Assembly (NCBI GenBank): GCA_028693055.1
Contig: JAQUWD010000010.1
Span: 1-64,000 of the forward strand
Source of the DNA: Eubacteriales bacterium
Lineage (GTDB): Bacteria; Bacillota; Clostridia; Christensenellales; Aristaeellaceae
Direction of reading: 5' to 3'
Length of the DNA stretch: 64,000 bases
The notes under the pieces are model-generated. The model was not told the DNA's origin. It did not search any database and saw nothing but the letters and a program-made list of their open reading frames with translations. This document shows positions 1 through 9,022 of the stretch, piece after piece. Position 1 is the stretch's first letter; each line of letters begins with the position of its first letter. Made by a program: the position numbers and the translations under genes.

Positions 1-583
1 CCCCATCCGCATTCTCCCCCGTGCGGAAGAGCGCCACCACGGAATGCTTGGACGACAAGGTCATTTGATATTTCGCCGCCTTCACCAGCGCCTCCTGCGG
101 TTGAACATTCCCTGTCAGCAAGGAAACCAATAGGGCTTCCCGAAGCACCGGCAGGCTTTCCTGAAAATGCACGCGCAGCTGATCTAGATTTTTGCGCTTT
201 TTGAATTCCTCGTCCAGCGTTTCTCGCGCCTTCACCAGCATTTCCTTAAACTCGGAGGATGAAATTGGCTTCAGCAGATAACTCATGGTTTTTAACTCGA
301 TTGCCTGCTTGGCAAAATCAAAATCGTCATATCCGCTTAAGATGATGCATTGCAGCATGGGCAAAATCGCTTTTGCTTTGCGGCACAGCGTCAATCCGTC
401 CATAAGCGGCATGCGAATATCCGTAATCATCAAATCTGGCTCTACGGATTCGCACAGTCTCAGGGCTTCCATACCGTCTCCCGCCTCGCCAGCTACGGTG
501 AAGCCCAAGCTCTCAAAGGGAATGATTTCCTTCAGTCCCTGCCGAATCTCAGCTTCATCGTCTACTAAAATCAGCTTATACAT
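1..583 (-). CDS. YesN-type response regulator, C-terminal part beyond window
   Basis: Only the first about 194 codons are present; the gene runs off the left edge. The N-terminus is a receiver domain: the acidic pair is at residues 8-10 (VDDE), the phospho-acceptor is Asp55 in ITDIRMP, and the conserved Lys lies in LLKPIS. By family this should continue into an AraC-type helix-turn-helix, but that part is not visible. The start is ATG at 583 with AAGGAGA about 6 bases upstream. It is divergent from mglB with 215 bp between, so it most likely belongs to a YesM/YesN pair controlling the galactose transporter. The regulatory link is inference; the receiver call is solid. Confidence 0.88.
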   Translation of the reverse strand, partial: MYKLILVDDEAEIRQGLKEIIPFESLGFTVAGEAGDGMEALRLCESVEPDLMITDIRMPLMDGLTLCRKAKAILPMLQCIILSGYDDFDFAKQAIELKTMSYLLKPISSSEFKEMLVKARETLDEEFKKRKNLDQLRVHFQESLPVLREALLVSLLTGNVQPQEALVKAAKYQMTLSSKHSVVALFRTGENADG

Positions 584-732
584 GGTTTTTCTCCTTCACC
601 CTATGTGTTACTTATTATAAGGTATCTACGTTGGATGTCAAATGTCGTTTTTGGGATGTTTTTAACCTTTGATACAGAGAATTTTCATAGTTTAATGGAG
701 CTTTTACCATGTTTTTTAACCATCCAGCGCAG

Positions 733-738
733 TATAGT
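733..738 (+). promoter_or_regulatory. Possible -10 box for mglB
   Basis: TATAGT lies 61 bases before the mglB start in the divergent intergenic region. No good -35 hexamer sits 16-18 bases upstream, only a T-rich stretch. A weak -35 would fit activation by the divergent AraC-type response regulator. This is a weak call made by eye. Confidence 0.3.
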
Positions 739-798
739 AGGGTCAATGAAGGGCGTTCACTCCTAGGAAAGCCCCGAAAATAAAAAGGAGAATGATCT

Positions 799-1860
799 AT
801 GAAAAAGCTTCTTTCCATGGTATTAGCTCTTACGCTGGTACTAAGCCTGAGCGGCGTTGCAATGGCCGAAGGCAACACCCAAGTATTCTGGTATTCCTTG
901 AGCGACGTTTATCTTTCCAACGTTCGCACCTCTTTGAACGCGGACTTCACCGCTGCTGGTATTGAGTTTGTGGATCAGGACGCTAACGCGACCCAGACCA
1001 CCCAGACCGACCAGATTACCACCGCTATCGCCACCGGCACCGATCTTCTGTGCGTGAACATCGTGGAAACCGGCGCGGACGGCATTGCTCAAAACGTTGT
1101 GGATCAGGCCAAGGCGGCCGGTATCCCGCTGCTTTTCTTCAACCGTTCCATTTCCGAGGACGTTGTGAAGAGCTACGACAAGTGCTGCTTCATCGGCACC
1201 AACTACGAGGACGCTGGCATTATGCAGGGCAACATGATCGGCGATTATCTGCTGGCTGATTATGAGAAGTACGACTTGAACGGCGACGGCGAGATCAGCT
1301 ACATCATGTTCAAGGGCGACGAAGCCAATCAGGAAGCTATTGCCCGCACCAAGTACGGCGTTGAGAACGCTGACGCGAAGCTGACTGCCGCCGGCAAGCC
1401 CCAGCTTAAGTTCTATGACGACAGCAACGCTCAGAAGTATCTGGTTGACCAGAACGGCACTTGGAGCCGTCAGGTTGCTCAGGATTACATGACCACCGTT
1501 CTGGCTCAGTACACCGAAGCTAACGGCAACATGGTTGAGCTGGTTATCGCCAACAACGACGAAATGGCGATCGGCGCTGTCACCGCATTGCAGCAGGTTG
1601 GCTACAACAACGGCGAAGGCACCGTGACCATCCCTGTATTCGGCGTAGACGCTACTCCCGACGCTGTTGAGAACTACATGAAGCCCGGCTTCATGGCTGG
1701 TTCCATCAAGCAGGACTATGAAGGCATGGCCGAAGCCATCTGCACCATTTCTCAGAACATGATCGCCGGTACCGACATGTTTGCCAATTTGAACGAGAAC
1801 TTCACCGTGACCGACGGCTGGAAGGTAGTCATTCCTTACGCTATGTACACTGGCGAATGA
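799..1860 (+). CDS. mglB: Galactose/glucose ABC transporter substrate-binding protein (MglB-like)
   Basis: A 353-residue extracellular binding protein of the periplasmic-binding-protein type I family. A Sec signal peptide occupies about residues 1-23 and ends in VAMA, with no lipobox Cys. Near residue 158 is the EF-hand-like calcium loop DLNGDGEI followed by the GDEANQEAIART region, the arrangement of enterobacterial MglB, which points to D-galactose/D-glucose. AAAAAGGAG precedes the ATG. It is first in mglBAC, separated from mglA by a strong hairpin. The missing lipid anchor is odd for a Gram-positive binding protein. Family assignment is firm; the exact sugar is inferred from the calcium loop. 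Confidence 0.92.
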   Translation: MKKLLSMVLALTLVLSLSGVAMAEGNTQVFWYSLSDVYLSNVRTSLNADFTAAGIEFVDQDANATQTTQTDQITTAIATGTDLLCVNIVETGADGIAQNVVDQAKAAGIPLLFFNRSISEDVVKSYDKCCFIGTNYEDAGIMQGNMIGDYLLADYEKYDLNGDGEISYIMFKGDEANQEAIARTKYGVENADAKLTAAGKPQLKFYDDSNAQKYLVDQNGTWSRQVAQDYMTTVLAQYTEANGNMVELVIANNDEMAIGAVTALQQVGYNNGEGTVTIPVFGVDATPDAVENYMKPGFMAGSIKQDYEGMAEAICTISQNMIAGTDMFANLNENFTVTDGWKVVIPYAMYTGE

Positions 1861-1880
1861 TTTGACTGGATGCTAACAAA

Positions 1881-1908
1881 GCGCGGAGAGGCGAACGCCT
1901 CTCCGCGC
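1881..1908 (+). terminator. mglB-mglA intercistronic hairpin
   Basis: A perfect 12-bp inverted repeat (GCGCGGAGAGGC / GCCTCTCCGCGC) with a GAAC tetraloop. No T-run follows, so it is more likely a 3' stabiliser or partial attenuator than a full terminator. Such a hairpin would keep binding-protein mRNA in excess over the membrane components. Confidence 0.7.
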
Positions 1909-1978
1909 GGGTTCATATTCGGGGCTTTCTTAATTTTACTGGGCTGAATAAAATCTCCATGGAAGGAGAGAGCGGCAA

Positions 1979-3487
1979 ATGCAGGAACCAACACAACTGC
2001 TGGTCATGGAAAAGGTCAGCAAAAGCTTCCCCGGCGTTAAGGCGCTGGATAACGTTTCTTTAACCGTGAAGGCGGGAACCGTCCATGCTTTGATGGGCGA
2101 AAACGGAGCCGGAAAGTCCACCCTGATGAAATGCCTATTTGGCATCTATGCAAAGGATGACGGGCATATTTATTTGGAGGGCAAGGAAATTGATTTTAAA
2201 TCATCCCGCGAAGCGTTGGATAACGGCGTGGCGATGGTTCATCAGGAATTAAACCAAGCGCTGAAGCGCAGCGTTATGGATAACATTTGGCTGGGACGTT
2301 ACCCCAAAATCAAGGGGCTGCCCATCGTTTCAGAAAAACAGATGTATACGGACACCAAAAAGGTGTTTGAAGAATTGGGAATCAACGTCAACCCCAAGAC
2401 CATCATGTCCACCATGCCGGTTTCCCAGCGACAGATGGTGGAAATCGCCAAGGCGGTTTCCTTTAACGCCAAGGTGCTTGTTTTTGACGAGCCGACCTCG
2501 TCGCTTACGGAAAAAGAGGTGGATCACCTTTTCCGCATTATCAATATGCTAAAGGCTAGGGGCTGCGGAATCATCTATATTTCTCATAAGATGGAAGAAA
2601 TTCTGCGCATATCCGACGAGGTCACCATCATGCGGGACGGTCAATATGTGGCTACCAAAGCCGCTCAAGACCTGACCATGAACGAAATCATCAAGCTCAT
2701 GGTAGGCCGCGAATTGACCAACCGCTTTCCGCCAAAGGAATACCAGGTTGGCAACGAGGTCGTTTTGAAGGTAGAAAATATGACAGCCATGTATTCCGCC
2801 TTACAAAACGTGAGCTTTTCGCTTAAGAAAGGCGAAATCGTAGGCATAGCGGGATTGGACGGCTCCGGGCGCACAGAGCTGCTGGAAAACATCTTTGGCA
2901 GCGCCAACCGCAAGGAGGGAAAGCTGATCCTTCGCGGTAAGGAAATCCATAACCGCACGCCCAAGGAGTCCATTTCCAATGGGTTTGCCATGGTAACGGA
3001 GGAACGGCGCGCCACCGGCATTTTTAGCATCATGTCCATCCGTGACAACACCGTTATTTCCAGCCTGAAAAAGTACCTCAACCACCATGCGTATTTAAGC
3101 AACAAGGCGATGGCCAAAGGCACAGACTGGTCCATCAAGGCCATGCATATCAAAACGCCCTCTCAGTCTACGAAAATCCGCGCGTTATCCGGCGGCAATC
3201 AGCAAAAAGTCATTTTTGGCCGTTGGATGCTGACCCAGCCGGAAATCTTCCTGCTGGACGAACCGACCCGCGGTATCGACGTAGGCGCGAAGTATGAGAT
3301 CTATCAATTGATTATGGATATGGCGAAAAATGGAAAATCCGTGATGATGGTTTCTTCCGAAATGCCGGAGCTGCTGGGCGTATGCGACCGTATACTGGTC
3401 ATGTCCGGTGGACGGCTAGCCGGAGAGGTCGACGCTAAAACCGCCACCCAAGAAGAAATTATGACACTGGCTGCGAAATACGTGTAA
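1979..3487 (+). CDS. mglA: Galactose ABC transporter ATP-binding protein (MglA-like)
   Basis: A 502-residue cytoplasmic ATPase with two fused ABC domains, the normal form for carbohydrate uptake 2 (CUT2) importers. Domain 1 has Walker [10 protein letters not shown] (about residues 40-48) and Walker [10 protein letters not shown] (from about 166). Domain 2 has a degenerate Walker [10 protein letters not shown] (about 292), and a good signature LSGGNQQKV (about 403) followed by [10 protein letters not shown]. One degenerate site is usual in this family. GGAAGGAG lies before the ATG. It powers import of the sugar captured by the upstream MglB-like protein through the downstream permease. Confidence 0.95.
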   Translation: MQEPTQLLVMEKVSKSFPGVKALDNVSLTVKAGTVHALMGENGAGKSTLMKCLFGIYAKDDGHIYLEGKEIDFKSSREALDNGVAMVHQELNQALKRSVMDNIWLGRYPKIKGLPIVSEKQMYTDTKKVFEELGINVNPKTIMSTMPVSQRQMVEIAKAVSFNAKVLVFDEPTSSLTEKEVDHLFRIINMLKARGCGIIYISHKMEEILRISDEVTIMRDGQYVATKAAQDLTMNEIIKLMVGRELTNRFPPKEYQVGNEVVLKVENMTAMYSALQNVSFSLKKGEIVGIAGLDGSGRTELLENIFGSANRKEGKLILRGKEIHNRTPKESISNGFAMVTEERRATGIFSIMSIRDNTVISSLKKYLNHHAYLSNKAMAKGTDWSIKAMHIKTPSQSTKIRALSGGNQQKVIFGRWMLTQPEIFLLDEPTRGIDVGAKYEIYQLIMDMAKNGKSVMMVSSEMPELLGVCDRILVMSGGRLAGEVDAKTATQEEIMTLAAKYV

Positions 3488-3501
3488 GGAGGGCGAACAA
3501 C

Positions 3502-4578
3502 ATGTCTGAACTCAACAACTCTGCGCCCAAGAAAGGGCTCGCGCAAAAATTTGACGATTTTAAAGCGCTGGATGCGCGTGATAAAAGAAGCGTGATCGGC
3601 AACTGGCTGCTGGACCACGCAATGATCATCATCATTGTGCTGCTGGTCATCTACATCCAAATTCAGCGTCCCGCCTTCTTGGCTACCGCGTCCATCGTAA
3701 ACATCATCCAGCTGACCGCCTCTCGGCTGCCCATCGCCTTGGGTATTGCCGGAGCGATCATTCTGACCGGCACCGACTTATCCGCTGGCCGCGTGGTTGG
3801 TCTGGGCGCTTTTGTGGCTGCCATATTGCTGCAAAAGACCGGCGCAGTTGGGCGCTTCTTCGCCGTTGGCGATCCTTGGCCCGTGCTAATCGTCATTTTG
3901 CTAGTGCTGGCGGTAGGCGCAATCATTGGTTTCATCAATGGCTTTTGCGTCGCGAAATTTAAGCTTCACCCCTTTATCGTCACCTTGGCAACCCAGCTGA
4001 TTACCTACGGCCTTTACCTGACGGTCAGCAGTGCCAAGCAAATTTCCTCTCTGGACGAAAGCTATACCACCAACCTGATAACCGCCCCTATGTTCAAAAT
4101 CGGCAATACACCCGTGATGATGTACGTCGCTTTGGCAGCCATCGTCACGGTGATCATGTGGTTTATCTGGAATAAGACCACCTTTGGCAAAAACATGTTT
4201 GCCGTTGGCTCCAACGAGGAAGCCGCTCGGGTTTCCGGCGTTAATGTGACGGCGGTGATCATCGGGGTATTCGCATTGGCTGGCGTAACCTATGGCTATA
4301 CCGGTTTTGTGGAGGCAGCTCGTATGGGCGCTTCAACCGGCACTATTGGGCTTAACTATGAGCTGGACGCTATTGCGGCTTGCGTCATCGGCGGCGTATC
4401 CTTCGTCGGCGGCATTGGTAAAATCAGCGGCGTGGTCATCGGCGTGGTGCTCATGCAGTTGATTATGAGCGGCATGACCTTCCTTGGCATCAGCGGCAGC
4501 ATCACCTACGTCATCAAGGGCGCGGTCATCCTGATTGCCTGCGCCATCGACATGCGCAAATACCTAACCAAGAAGTAA
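3502..4578 (+). CDS. mglC: Galactose ABC transporter permease (MglC-like)
   Basis: A 358-residue inner-membrane permease of the BPD_transp_2 (CUT2) family. The first about 35 residues are hydrophilic; then come eight to ten hydrophobic segments, starting with AMIIIIVLLVIYI. The family features SAGRVVGLGAF and the conserved loop around AVGSNEEAARVSGVNV are present. TAAGGAGGG precedes the ATG, only 14 bases after mglA, so the two are co-transcribed. A rho-independent terminator follows and closes the operon. Confidence 0.93.
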   Translation: MSELNNSAPKKGLAQKFDDFKALDARDKRSVIGNWLLDHAMIIIIVLLVIYIQIQRPAFLATASIVNIIQLTASRLPIALGIAGAIILTGTDLSAGRVVGLGAFVAAILLQKTGAVGRFFAVGDPWPVLIVILLVLAVGAIIGFINGFCVAKFKLHPFIVTLATQLITYGLYLTVSSAKQISSLDESYTTNLITAPMFKIGNTPVMMYVALAAIVTVIMWFIWNKTTFGKNMFAVGSNEEAARVSGVNVTAVIIGVFALAGVTYGYTGFVEAARMGASTGTIGLNYELDAIAACVIGGVSFVGGIGKISGVVIGVVLMQLIMSGMTFLGISGSITYVIKGAVILIACAIDMRKYLTKK

Positions 4579-4600
4579 AAAAGCATTGCTTCATTCATCG

Positions 4601-4628
4601 GGCTGCATCACCCTAAAGTGACGCAGCC
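4601..4628 (+). terminator. Terminator of mglBAC
   Basis: An inverted repeat of 11-bp arms with one A.C mismatch (GGCTGCATCAC / GTGACGCAGCC), loop CCTAAA, followed by the T-rich TTCTTTAGTT. It lies 22 bases after mglC and marks the boundary with the AT-rich cassette. Confidence 0.75.
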
Positions 4629-4961
4629 TTCTTTAGTTGACAAACTAGCTTCAAAAAGGTTCAATGGTTTTATCAATGCAAAGATAGCAACTGATGGTAT
4701 TGACGTTAAATTATTACCGTGCATAAGCATCCATATATACACAACAAGCGATAAACTATAAAAACTTTGTTGGTGAGCAAACGAGATTCGCCGAAACGCC
4801 TAAGTTTCAAACCATCCAAGAGCATACTTTCAAGCGGATACAATATGTGCTTCGAATACTATTAAACAGGATCAAATAAGCAGGAAAATAGAAAAGGCTA
4901 GTAGAATAAATCATTGAAAATAGGTGTGGTCGTCTTTGTTGAAACAAATGGAGGGGTATAA
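4629..4961. other. AT-rich spacer before the five-gene cassette
   Basis: About 330 bases with no convincing gene. Base composition turns clearly A+T-rich here, unlike mglBAC. It should hold the cassette promoter. The best eye-picked candidate is TTGACG at 4700-4705 with CATAAG 16 bases on, which is weak. No repeats, insertion-sequence ends or tRNA were recognised. Confidence 0.4.
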
Positions 4962-5174
4962 ATGACAAAAATAATTTTTAAAATTCAAAAAGATGGAACA
5001 GTTGAAATGCATACAGAAGGATTAAAAGACGGTAGTTGTCATAAATATGCCGCGCTTCTGGCTCAAGAACTTGACGGACATCTTTATGCCTATCATAGTC
5101 TGGAAGAGTCTGAATCTCTCACGACACAGACGGTTCATACCGATATGAACACAGAGCACCTTGTTGAGCTTTAA
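4962..5174 (+). CDS. DUF2997-like small protein
   Basis: A 70-residue protein beginning with a short beta-rich stretch (KIIFKIQKDGTVEM) followed by a GLKDGSCHKYAALLAQEL segment. The DG-turn plus G-x-x-G-x-SC signature matches my recollection of DUF2997, a small family of unknown function that travels with DUF1257 (Ycf35) proteins. The acidic, Thr-rich tail is not conserved in my memory of the family. GGAGGGG lies 6 bases before the ATG. It is first in the AT-rich operon, 77 bp before the AAA ATPase. No biochemical function is known to me; it could be a substrate or adaptor of the ATPase. Confidence 0.72.
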   Translation: MTKIIFKIQKDGTVEMHTEGLKDGSCHKYAALLAQELDGHLYAYHSLEESESLTTQTVHTDMNTEHLVEL

Positions 5175-5251
5175 AACTTTTATATTATTACGGTGTATAT
5201 AGTAAATACCTAGATTAGCATACAAAACGTAATACTTATGGAGGTGTTGTT

Positions 5252-6862
5252 GTGACGAACTTTGAGAAAACCTTAACGATACTAATCCGTGCAGGATATA
5301 CCTATATTTATATTCCTACATGGGAAGAAGATAGAGCCATTCGCTCAATTAAGAATGCCATTAGCCAAGGTTTAAAGGTTGAACGGAAGCTTTATCAGTG
5401 GTCATATACGACCGGTTTGAACAAAGATAATGATGTTACAGGTGAAACAACCGTTCATCTGGAAAAAGCTCGCGCCGGTTTGACTCCGCAAAGCTTTATA
5501 GACGAGCTACGACAAATTGCCGATTTGAAGGAAAATGCCGTCGTCATTGTTAAAGACTTTCACCCTTTCTTTAAAAGCCAGGCAAATCCCGAAATTACAA
5601 GGTTTTTACGTGACATCCTTCCGCAATGCCGAAGTGGGACATTTTCAAAAGCCCTGCTATTTATATCGCCTACACTTACAATTCCAGAGGAACTGCAAAA
5701 GGAAATAACAGTTTTAGACTTCCCACCACCCACCGAAGCAGAGTTTCGGTCTGTGATCGATAATCTGTTGAAAGTGAATCGCTCCATACAATGTCAATTA
5801 AACGAGGATCAGCTTATAGAGCTGTCCCGAACAGCGCTAGGTATGTCAGCACAAGAGGGAGAAAATGCGCTATCAAGAGCAATTATCGCAAATAACGGCG
5901 TTTTGAACATGAATGCCAAGGCGCTCATATTTGAAGAGAAAAAGCAGGTCATCCGTAAAACGGGTATATTAGACTATGTTATATCCAGCATTACACCAGA
6001 AGATATCGGTGGACTGAACGTACTTAAGCGTTGGCTTGATAAGCGGAACGACTCTTGGGGAAAGACAGCCGAAAAGTACAAATTGCCTGCGCCGAAAGGA
6101 GTACTTATTACCGGCGTACCGGGCTGTGGAAAAAGCATGACAGCCAAAGCTATGAGTACAATGTGGCATTTACCGCTCTTGCAGCTTGATATGGGTAAAA
6201 TATATAGTCGCTACCTTGGCAGTTCCGAGGAAAGTATGCGCCGTGCCATTCAAACAGCAGAAGCAATGGCACCTTGCGTTTTGTGGATTGATGAAATTGA
6301 GAAAGGAATGTCGGGGTCAACATCCGATAACGACAGCGGTGCATCTTCGCGAGTATTTGGCTCATTGTTGACATGGATGCAAGAGAAGCGCTCTATGGTG
6401 TTTATCGTTGCCACATCCAATGACATCAGCTCAATTAGGCCTGAGTTGTTACGCAAAGGACGCTTTGACGAGATATTCTTTGTTGATCTTCCTAATAGGA
6501 TGGAACGGATTCAGATCTTGACTGTTCAAGTCAAGGCGCATATGTGCGAAGCATTTTCAGCTTTAGAATTGAATGAAAGCTTTTATAACATGCTAGCCGA
6601 AGCCACGAAGGGTTTTGTAGGTGCCGAAATTGAAGCATTAGTGGTGTCGGCGCTGTTTGACGCTTTTTCTGAGCACCGAAAGCTAAACATTGAAGATTTC
6701 TTTCATGCTGCGAAAAACACGGTACCGTTATCTATAACCCAGAAGGAGCAAATAGACAGTCTACGCGAATGGGCGTCAACCCGCGCTGTGTCTGCTTCCT
6801 CACCTAACGAAGACGCAGTTTCTTCACATGATAAATCGTATGGCAGGATTTTGCACTTCTAA
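5252..6862 (+). CDS. Ycf46-like AAA+ ATPase
   Basis: A 536-residue protein with a GTG start preceded by GGAGGTG. The N-terminal half (about 1-250) looks like a degenerate ATPase-type fold (YIPTWEEDRAI, VVIVKDFHPFF). The C-terminal half is a complete AAA+ module: Walker A GVPGCGKS at 288-295, Walker B VLWIDE at 343-348, sensor-1 region IVATSND, and arginine-finger region LRKGRFDE at about 400-406. This two-part plan and the wording around the motifs match Ycf46, a plastid/cyanobacterial AAA protein of unresolved function. It sits between DUF2997- and DUF1257-like genes, which also co-occur with Ycf46 relatives. It probably acts as an ATP-driven remodeller; its substrate is unknown. Confidence 0.85.
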   Translation: MTNFEKTLTILIRAGYTYIYIPTWEEDRAIRSIKNAISQGLKVERKLYQWSYTTGLNKDNDVTGETTVHLEKARAGLTPQSFIDELRQIADLKENAVVIVKDFHPFFKSQANPEITRFLRDILPQCRSGTFSKALLFISPTLTIPEELQKEITVLDFPPPTEAEFRSVIDNLLKVNRSIQCQLNEDQLIELSRTALGMSAQEGENALSRAIIANNGVLNMNAKALIFEEKKQVIRKTGILDYVISSITPEDIGGLNVLKRWLDKRNDSWGKTAEKYKLPAPKGVLITGVPGCGKSMTAKAMSTMWHLPLLQLDMGKIYSRYLGSSEESMRRAIQTAEAMAPCVLWIDEIEKGMSGSTSDNDSGASSRVFGSLLTWMQEKRSMVFIVATSNDISSIRPELLRKGRFDEIFFVDLPNRMERIQILTVQVKAHMCEAFSALELNESFYNMLAEATKGFVGAEIEALVVSALFDAFSEHRKLNIEDFFHAAKNTVPLSITQKEQIDSLREWASTRAVSASSPNEDAVSSHDKSYGRILHF

Positions 6863-6888
6863 CAACTATTACGGGAGGAGAGTCAGTC

Positions 6889-7587
6889 ATGTCATTTTAC
6901 ACCACAATTATACCACACGCTTACATGGGGAGATTGGCCGCATTATATACGAACTACACGGCAGCTGCCAATGTTGTTACGGAAACTGCAAACGCAACAG
7001 CAACGTCCACAGCCGCAACGGCGGCTACCTCTACCACAGCCGCAACGGCGGCTACCTCTACCACAGCCGCAACGGCGGCTACCTCTACCTCAGCCGCCAC
7101 CGTCACCGCTGCTTCCACTGCTTTCGCCGCTACAGCTTTGCCAATTGCTGTAAGTGTTTTAGCTGTGTTGACAGCAGGGATGACCTATGAAATGATTAAA
7201 GACGTGAAGAATAGTCGCACTTGCCATGAGCTTACCATAGCTACTGTTTTCCCCGATAAAGACCGGTTGATTGAAGCAATGTTCCGCTATAGCAACAACC
7301 AATGTGAAGCAACAGAATTACAGGATGGCACAATACGAATTCGATATGGCGGTCAAGATTATTTCTTTACGATGAGCAAGACTACTGGATACTACGACTT
7401 AACGGTGAGCAACGCGGGTACTCAGACGCAAGTAAAGCGCTGCATTGACGCTATTCAGCATGAGTATATATCAGCTGTAAAGGACGAGATTGGTAGACGC
7501 GTGATAGAAAGTGCAGAACGACACCAATGGAAAGTTGAAAGTGATGAAACGATTGATGACGAACGCATCATTTCAATCGTTCTATAA
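6889..7587 (+). CDS. DUF1257/Ycf35-like protein with Ala/Thr repeats and membrane segment
   Basis: A 232-residue protein starting SFYTTII, like the opening of DUF1257 (Ycf35) proteins. Residues about 25-80 are almost only Ala, Thr and Ser and include three perfect 9-residue repeats (TAATAATST). A hydrophobic stretch (LPIAVSVLAVLTAGM, about residues 84-98) could cross the membrane. The C-terminal about 130 residues resemble DUF1257: a DGTIRIRYGGQDYFF strand pair, then a basic helix and a closing WKVESDE segment before a final strand. GGGAGGAG lies upstream. The Ala/Thr insertion and membrane segment are not typical for Ycf35 and are the odd feature. The DUF1257 match is by eye and moderate. 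Confidence 0.65.
   Translation: MSFYTTIIPHAYMGRLAALYTNYTAAANVVTETANATATSTAATAATSTTAATAATSTTAATAATSTSAATVTAASTAFAATALPIAVSVLAVLTAGMTYEMIKDVKNSRTCHELTIATVFPDKDRLIEAMFRYSNNQCEATELQDGTIRIRYGGQDYFFTMSKTTGYYDLTVSNAGTQTQVKRCIDAIQHEYISAVKDEIGRRVIESAERHQWKVESDETIDDERIISIVL
7009..7089 (+). repeat. Three perfect 27-bp tandem repeats inside the DUF1257-like gene
   Basis: The unit starts ACAGCCGCAACGGCGG and ends CTACCTCTACC. Copies lie at 7009-7035, 7036-7062 and 7063-7089, with a decayed fourth copy after them. The length is a multiple of three, so gain or loss of a unit changes the linker length without a frameshift. Confidence 0.95.
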
Positions 7588-7588
7588 A

Positions 7589-8191
7589 ATGATGAGAATA
7601 CACAGTTATGTAAATATTACCAGTGCGGAAGGTCCGGGTAAGCGATTTTGCGTTTGGATGCAGGGATGTCGTCAACACTGCGTAGGGTGCTACAATTCAG
7701 AAACGTGGCCTCTACGCGGTGGATCTACTATCACTTTGAAAAAGCTACTTGCGATATATGAAAAAGCACCGGAGAACGAAGGTGTCACTCTGCTTGGCGG
7801 AGAGCCCTTTTTACAACCCAAGCCACTGGAGCAATTCTGCCAGCTGGTACATAAAAAGGGAAAGTCCGTAGTTGTGTTTACAGGTTATACACTGGAACAA
7901 TTATTACAAATGGGAAACCCGGCAGTTGATGCTTTTCTTCATCAGATTGATTTGTTGATTGACGGCCCATATATTCAGGCTCTTCAGGATTTTTCCAGGC
8001 CTTGGGTAGGTTCATCCAATCAACGCTACCACTTTCTAACAGAAAGATATTGCCAAGCTGATATTGCAGCCTATGTAAACAAACTGGAAATAAGGTTGCA
8101 GTCAGACGGTAAGGTGCGAGTCAACGGAATAGCCGATGAAGCGACGATTGAAAGCATCATTAAGGTAATGGAGAACAAAGTCCGTATTTGA
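7589..8191 (+). CDS. NrdG-like 4Fe-4S radical SAM activating protein
   Basis: A 200-residue protein from the ATG at 7589, one base after the previous stop, so probably translationally coupled; a longer GTG reading from 7511 would overlap the upstream gene. The radical SAM motif C-x3-C-x2-C is at Cys27, Cys31 and Cys34 (QGCRQHCVGCYN), and the SAM-binding glycine stretch LLGGEPFLQP follows. Size and layout match the NrdG/PflA activase group (single 4Fe-4S domain). No ribonucleotide reductase or pyruvate formate-lyase gene is adjacent, so it may generate a radical on, or modify, a partner encoded in this cassette. That role is inference. Confidence 0.85.
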   Translation: MMRIHSYVNITSAEGPGKRFCVWMQGCRQHCVGCYNSETWPLRGGSTITLKKLLAIYEKAPENEGVTLLGGEPFLQPKPLEQFCQLVHKKGKSVVVFTGYTLEQLLQMGNPAVDAFLHQIDLLIDGPYIQALQDFSRPWVGSSNQRYHFLTERYCQADIAAYVNKLEIRLQSDGKVRVNGIADEATIESIIKVMENKVRI

Positions 8192-8216
8192 TGCGATTTA
8201 ACAGAGGTGAAAGATA

Positions 8217-8978
8217 TTGTCTACTGGGAAGAAAAAAACATCAATTGCTAAGAAACGACTCCTCTTTGCCTTGTTCCTGCTTTATGATTTTAATATACTT
8301 GTGTTAGTTTTGTCCAACAGGAAGTCAGGTAATGAAGGAGGCCTAGTTGCTTTGATCGCACTGTATATGGTAAACAGTATTATCATGACGGTGTTTGGAG
8401 CGAGCCTATACCCAAAAGTCTTTAAATGGATTATATACGGTGTTGGAATGGGCATGGTTAAGCTGATATCTGGAATTGTTATGCTAATCTACAATATTGA
8501 CAGTCAATGGGGCATTGCCGGACTCGTAATATTGGTTGTAGCGACGCTTATCGAAGCAGTTTATGTGTTTAGACTGGTGATTCCTGAATATGTTATTCGC
8601 TACAATACATTGGTTGAGAACCGATATTATGAGCTGCGTAAAAGGCAAAAAACTAGCAATATTGAACGACAGTATGCGGAAATTAAAGAAAAAGTCGAAA
8701 TCGATCTGCATAATAGTGATATTAGCAGATCGATTGAAAAAGGCATACCTATTGCAAATCCATCATCAAAGAAAACTGACCATCCTTATAATGAAAAAAC
8801 GCCAAAAAAGAGCCCATCTGAAGAATTTGCTCCTAATCACACACACAGTGATACGTCTGAGTCAGACGCTGCCGCAGATCTCTCGAAGCCTAAACTAACT
8901 CCAATAGACCCATCACAGAAGCCGTCAGCAGACACTCAACCAGAAATAATCCGTCCCGGTAATAAGTTGGACTTATAA
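8217..8978 (+). CDS. Four-helix membrane protein with hydrophilic tail, unknown
   Basis: A 253-residue protein with a TTG start chosen for AGAGGTG 7 bases upstream. Four hydrophobic segments occupy about residues 14-145 (LFALFLLYDFNILVLVL; GLVALIALYMVN; WIIYGVGMGMVKLISGIV; GIAGLVILVVATLIEAVYVF). The last about 100 residues are charged and then Pro/Ser/Thr/Asp-rich, probably a disordered cytoplasmic tail. I do not recognise the family. It is last in the cassette, 25 bp after the radical SAM gene, and convergent with rimI. It might anchor the other cassette proteins at the membrane. Confidence 0.7.
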   Translation: MSTGKKKTSIAKKRLLFALFLLYDFNILVLVLSNRKSGNEGGLVALIALYMVNSIIMTVFGASLYPKVFKWIIYGVGMGMVKLISGIVMLIYNIDSQWGIAGLVILVVATLIEAVYVFRLVIPEYVIRYNTLVENRYYELRKRQKTSNIERQYAEIKEKVEIDLHNSDISRSIEKGIPIANPSSKKTDHPYNEKTPKKSPSEEFAPNHTHSDTSESDAAADLSKPKLTPIDPSQKPSADTQPEIIRPGNKLDL

Positions 8979-9022
8979 GGACCTAGCAATGCATATATCG
9001 AGCCGGATTCCCATTTATCCCC

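Noticed and set aside
7009..7089. Short regular repeats that might be taken for a CRISPR array
   Set aside because: Repeats are directly tandem without spacers and are translated in frame.
7511..7588. Extended N-terminus for the radical SAM protein
   Set aside because: It would overlap the DUF1257-like gene by 77 bases from a GTG without ribosome site; family members start near the ATG at 7589.
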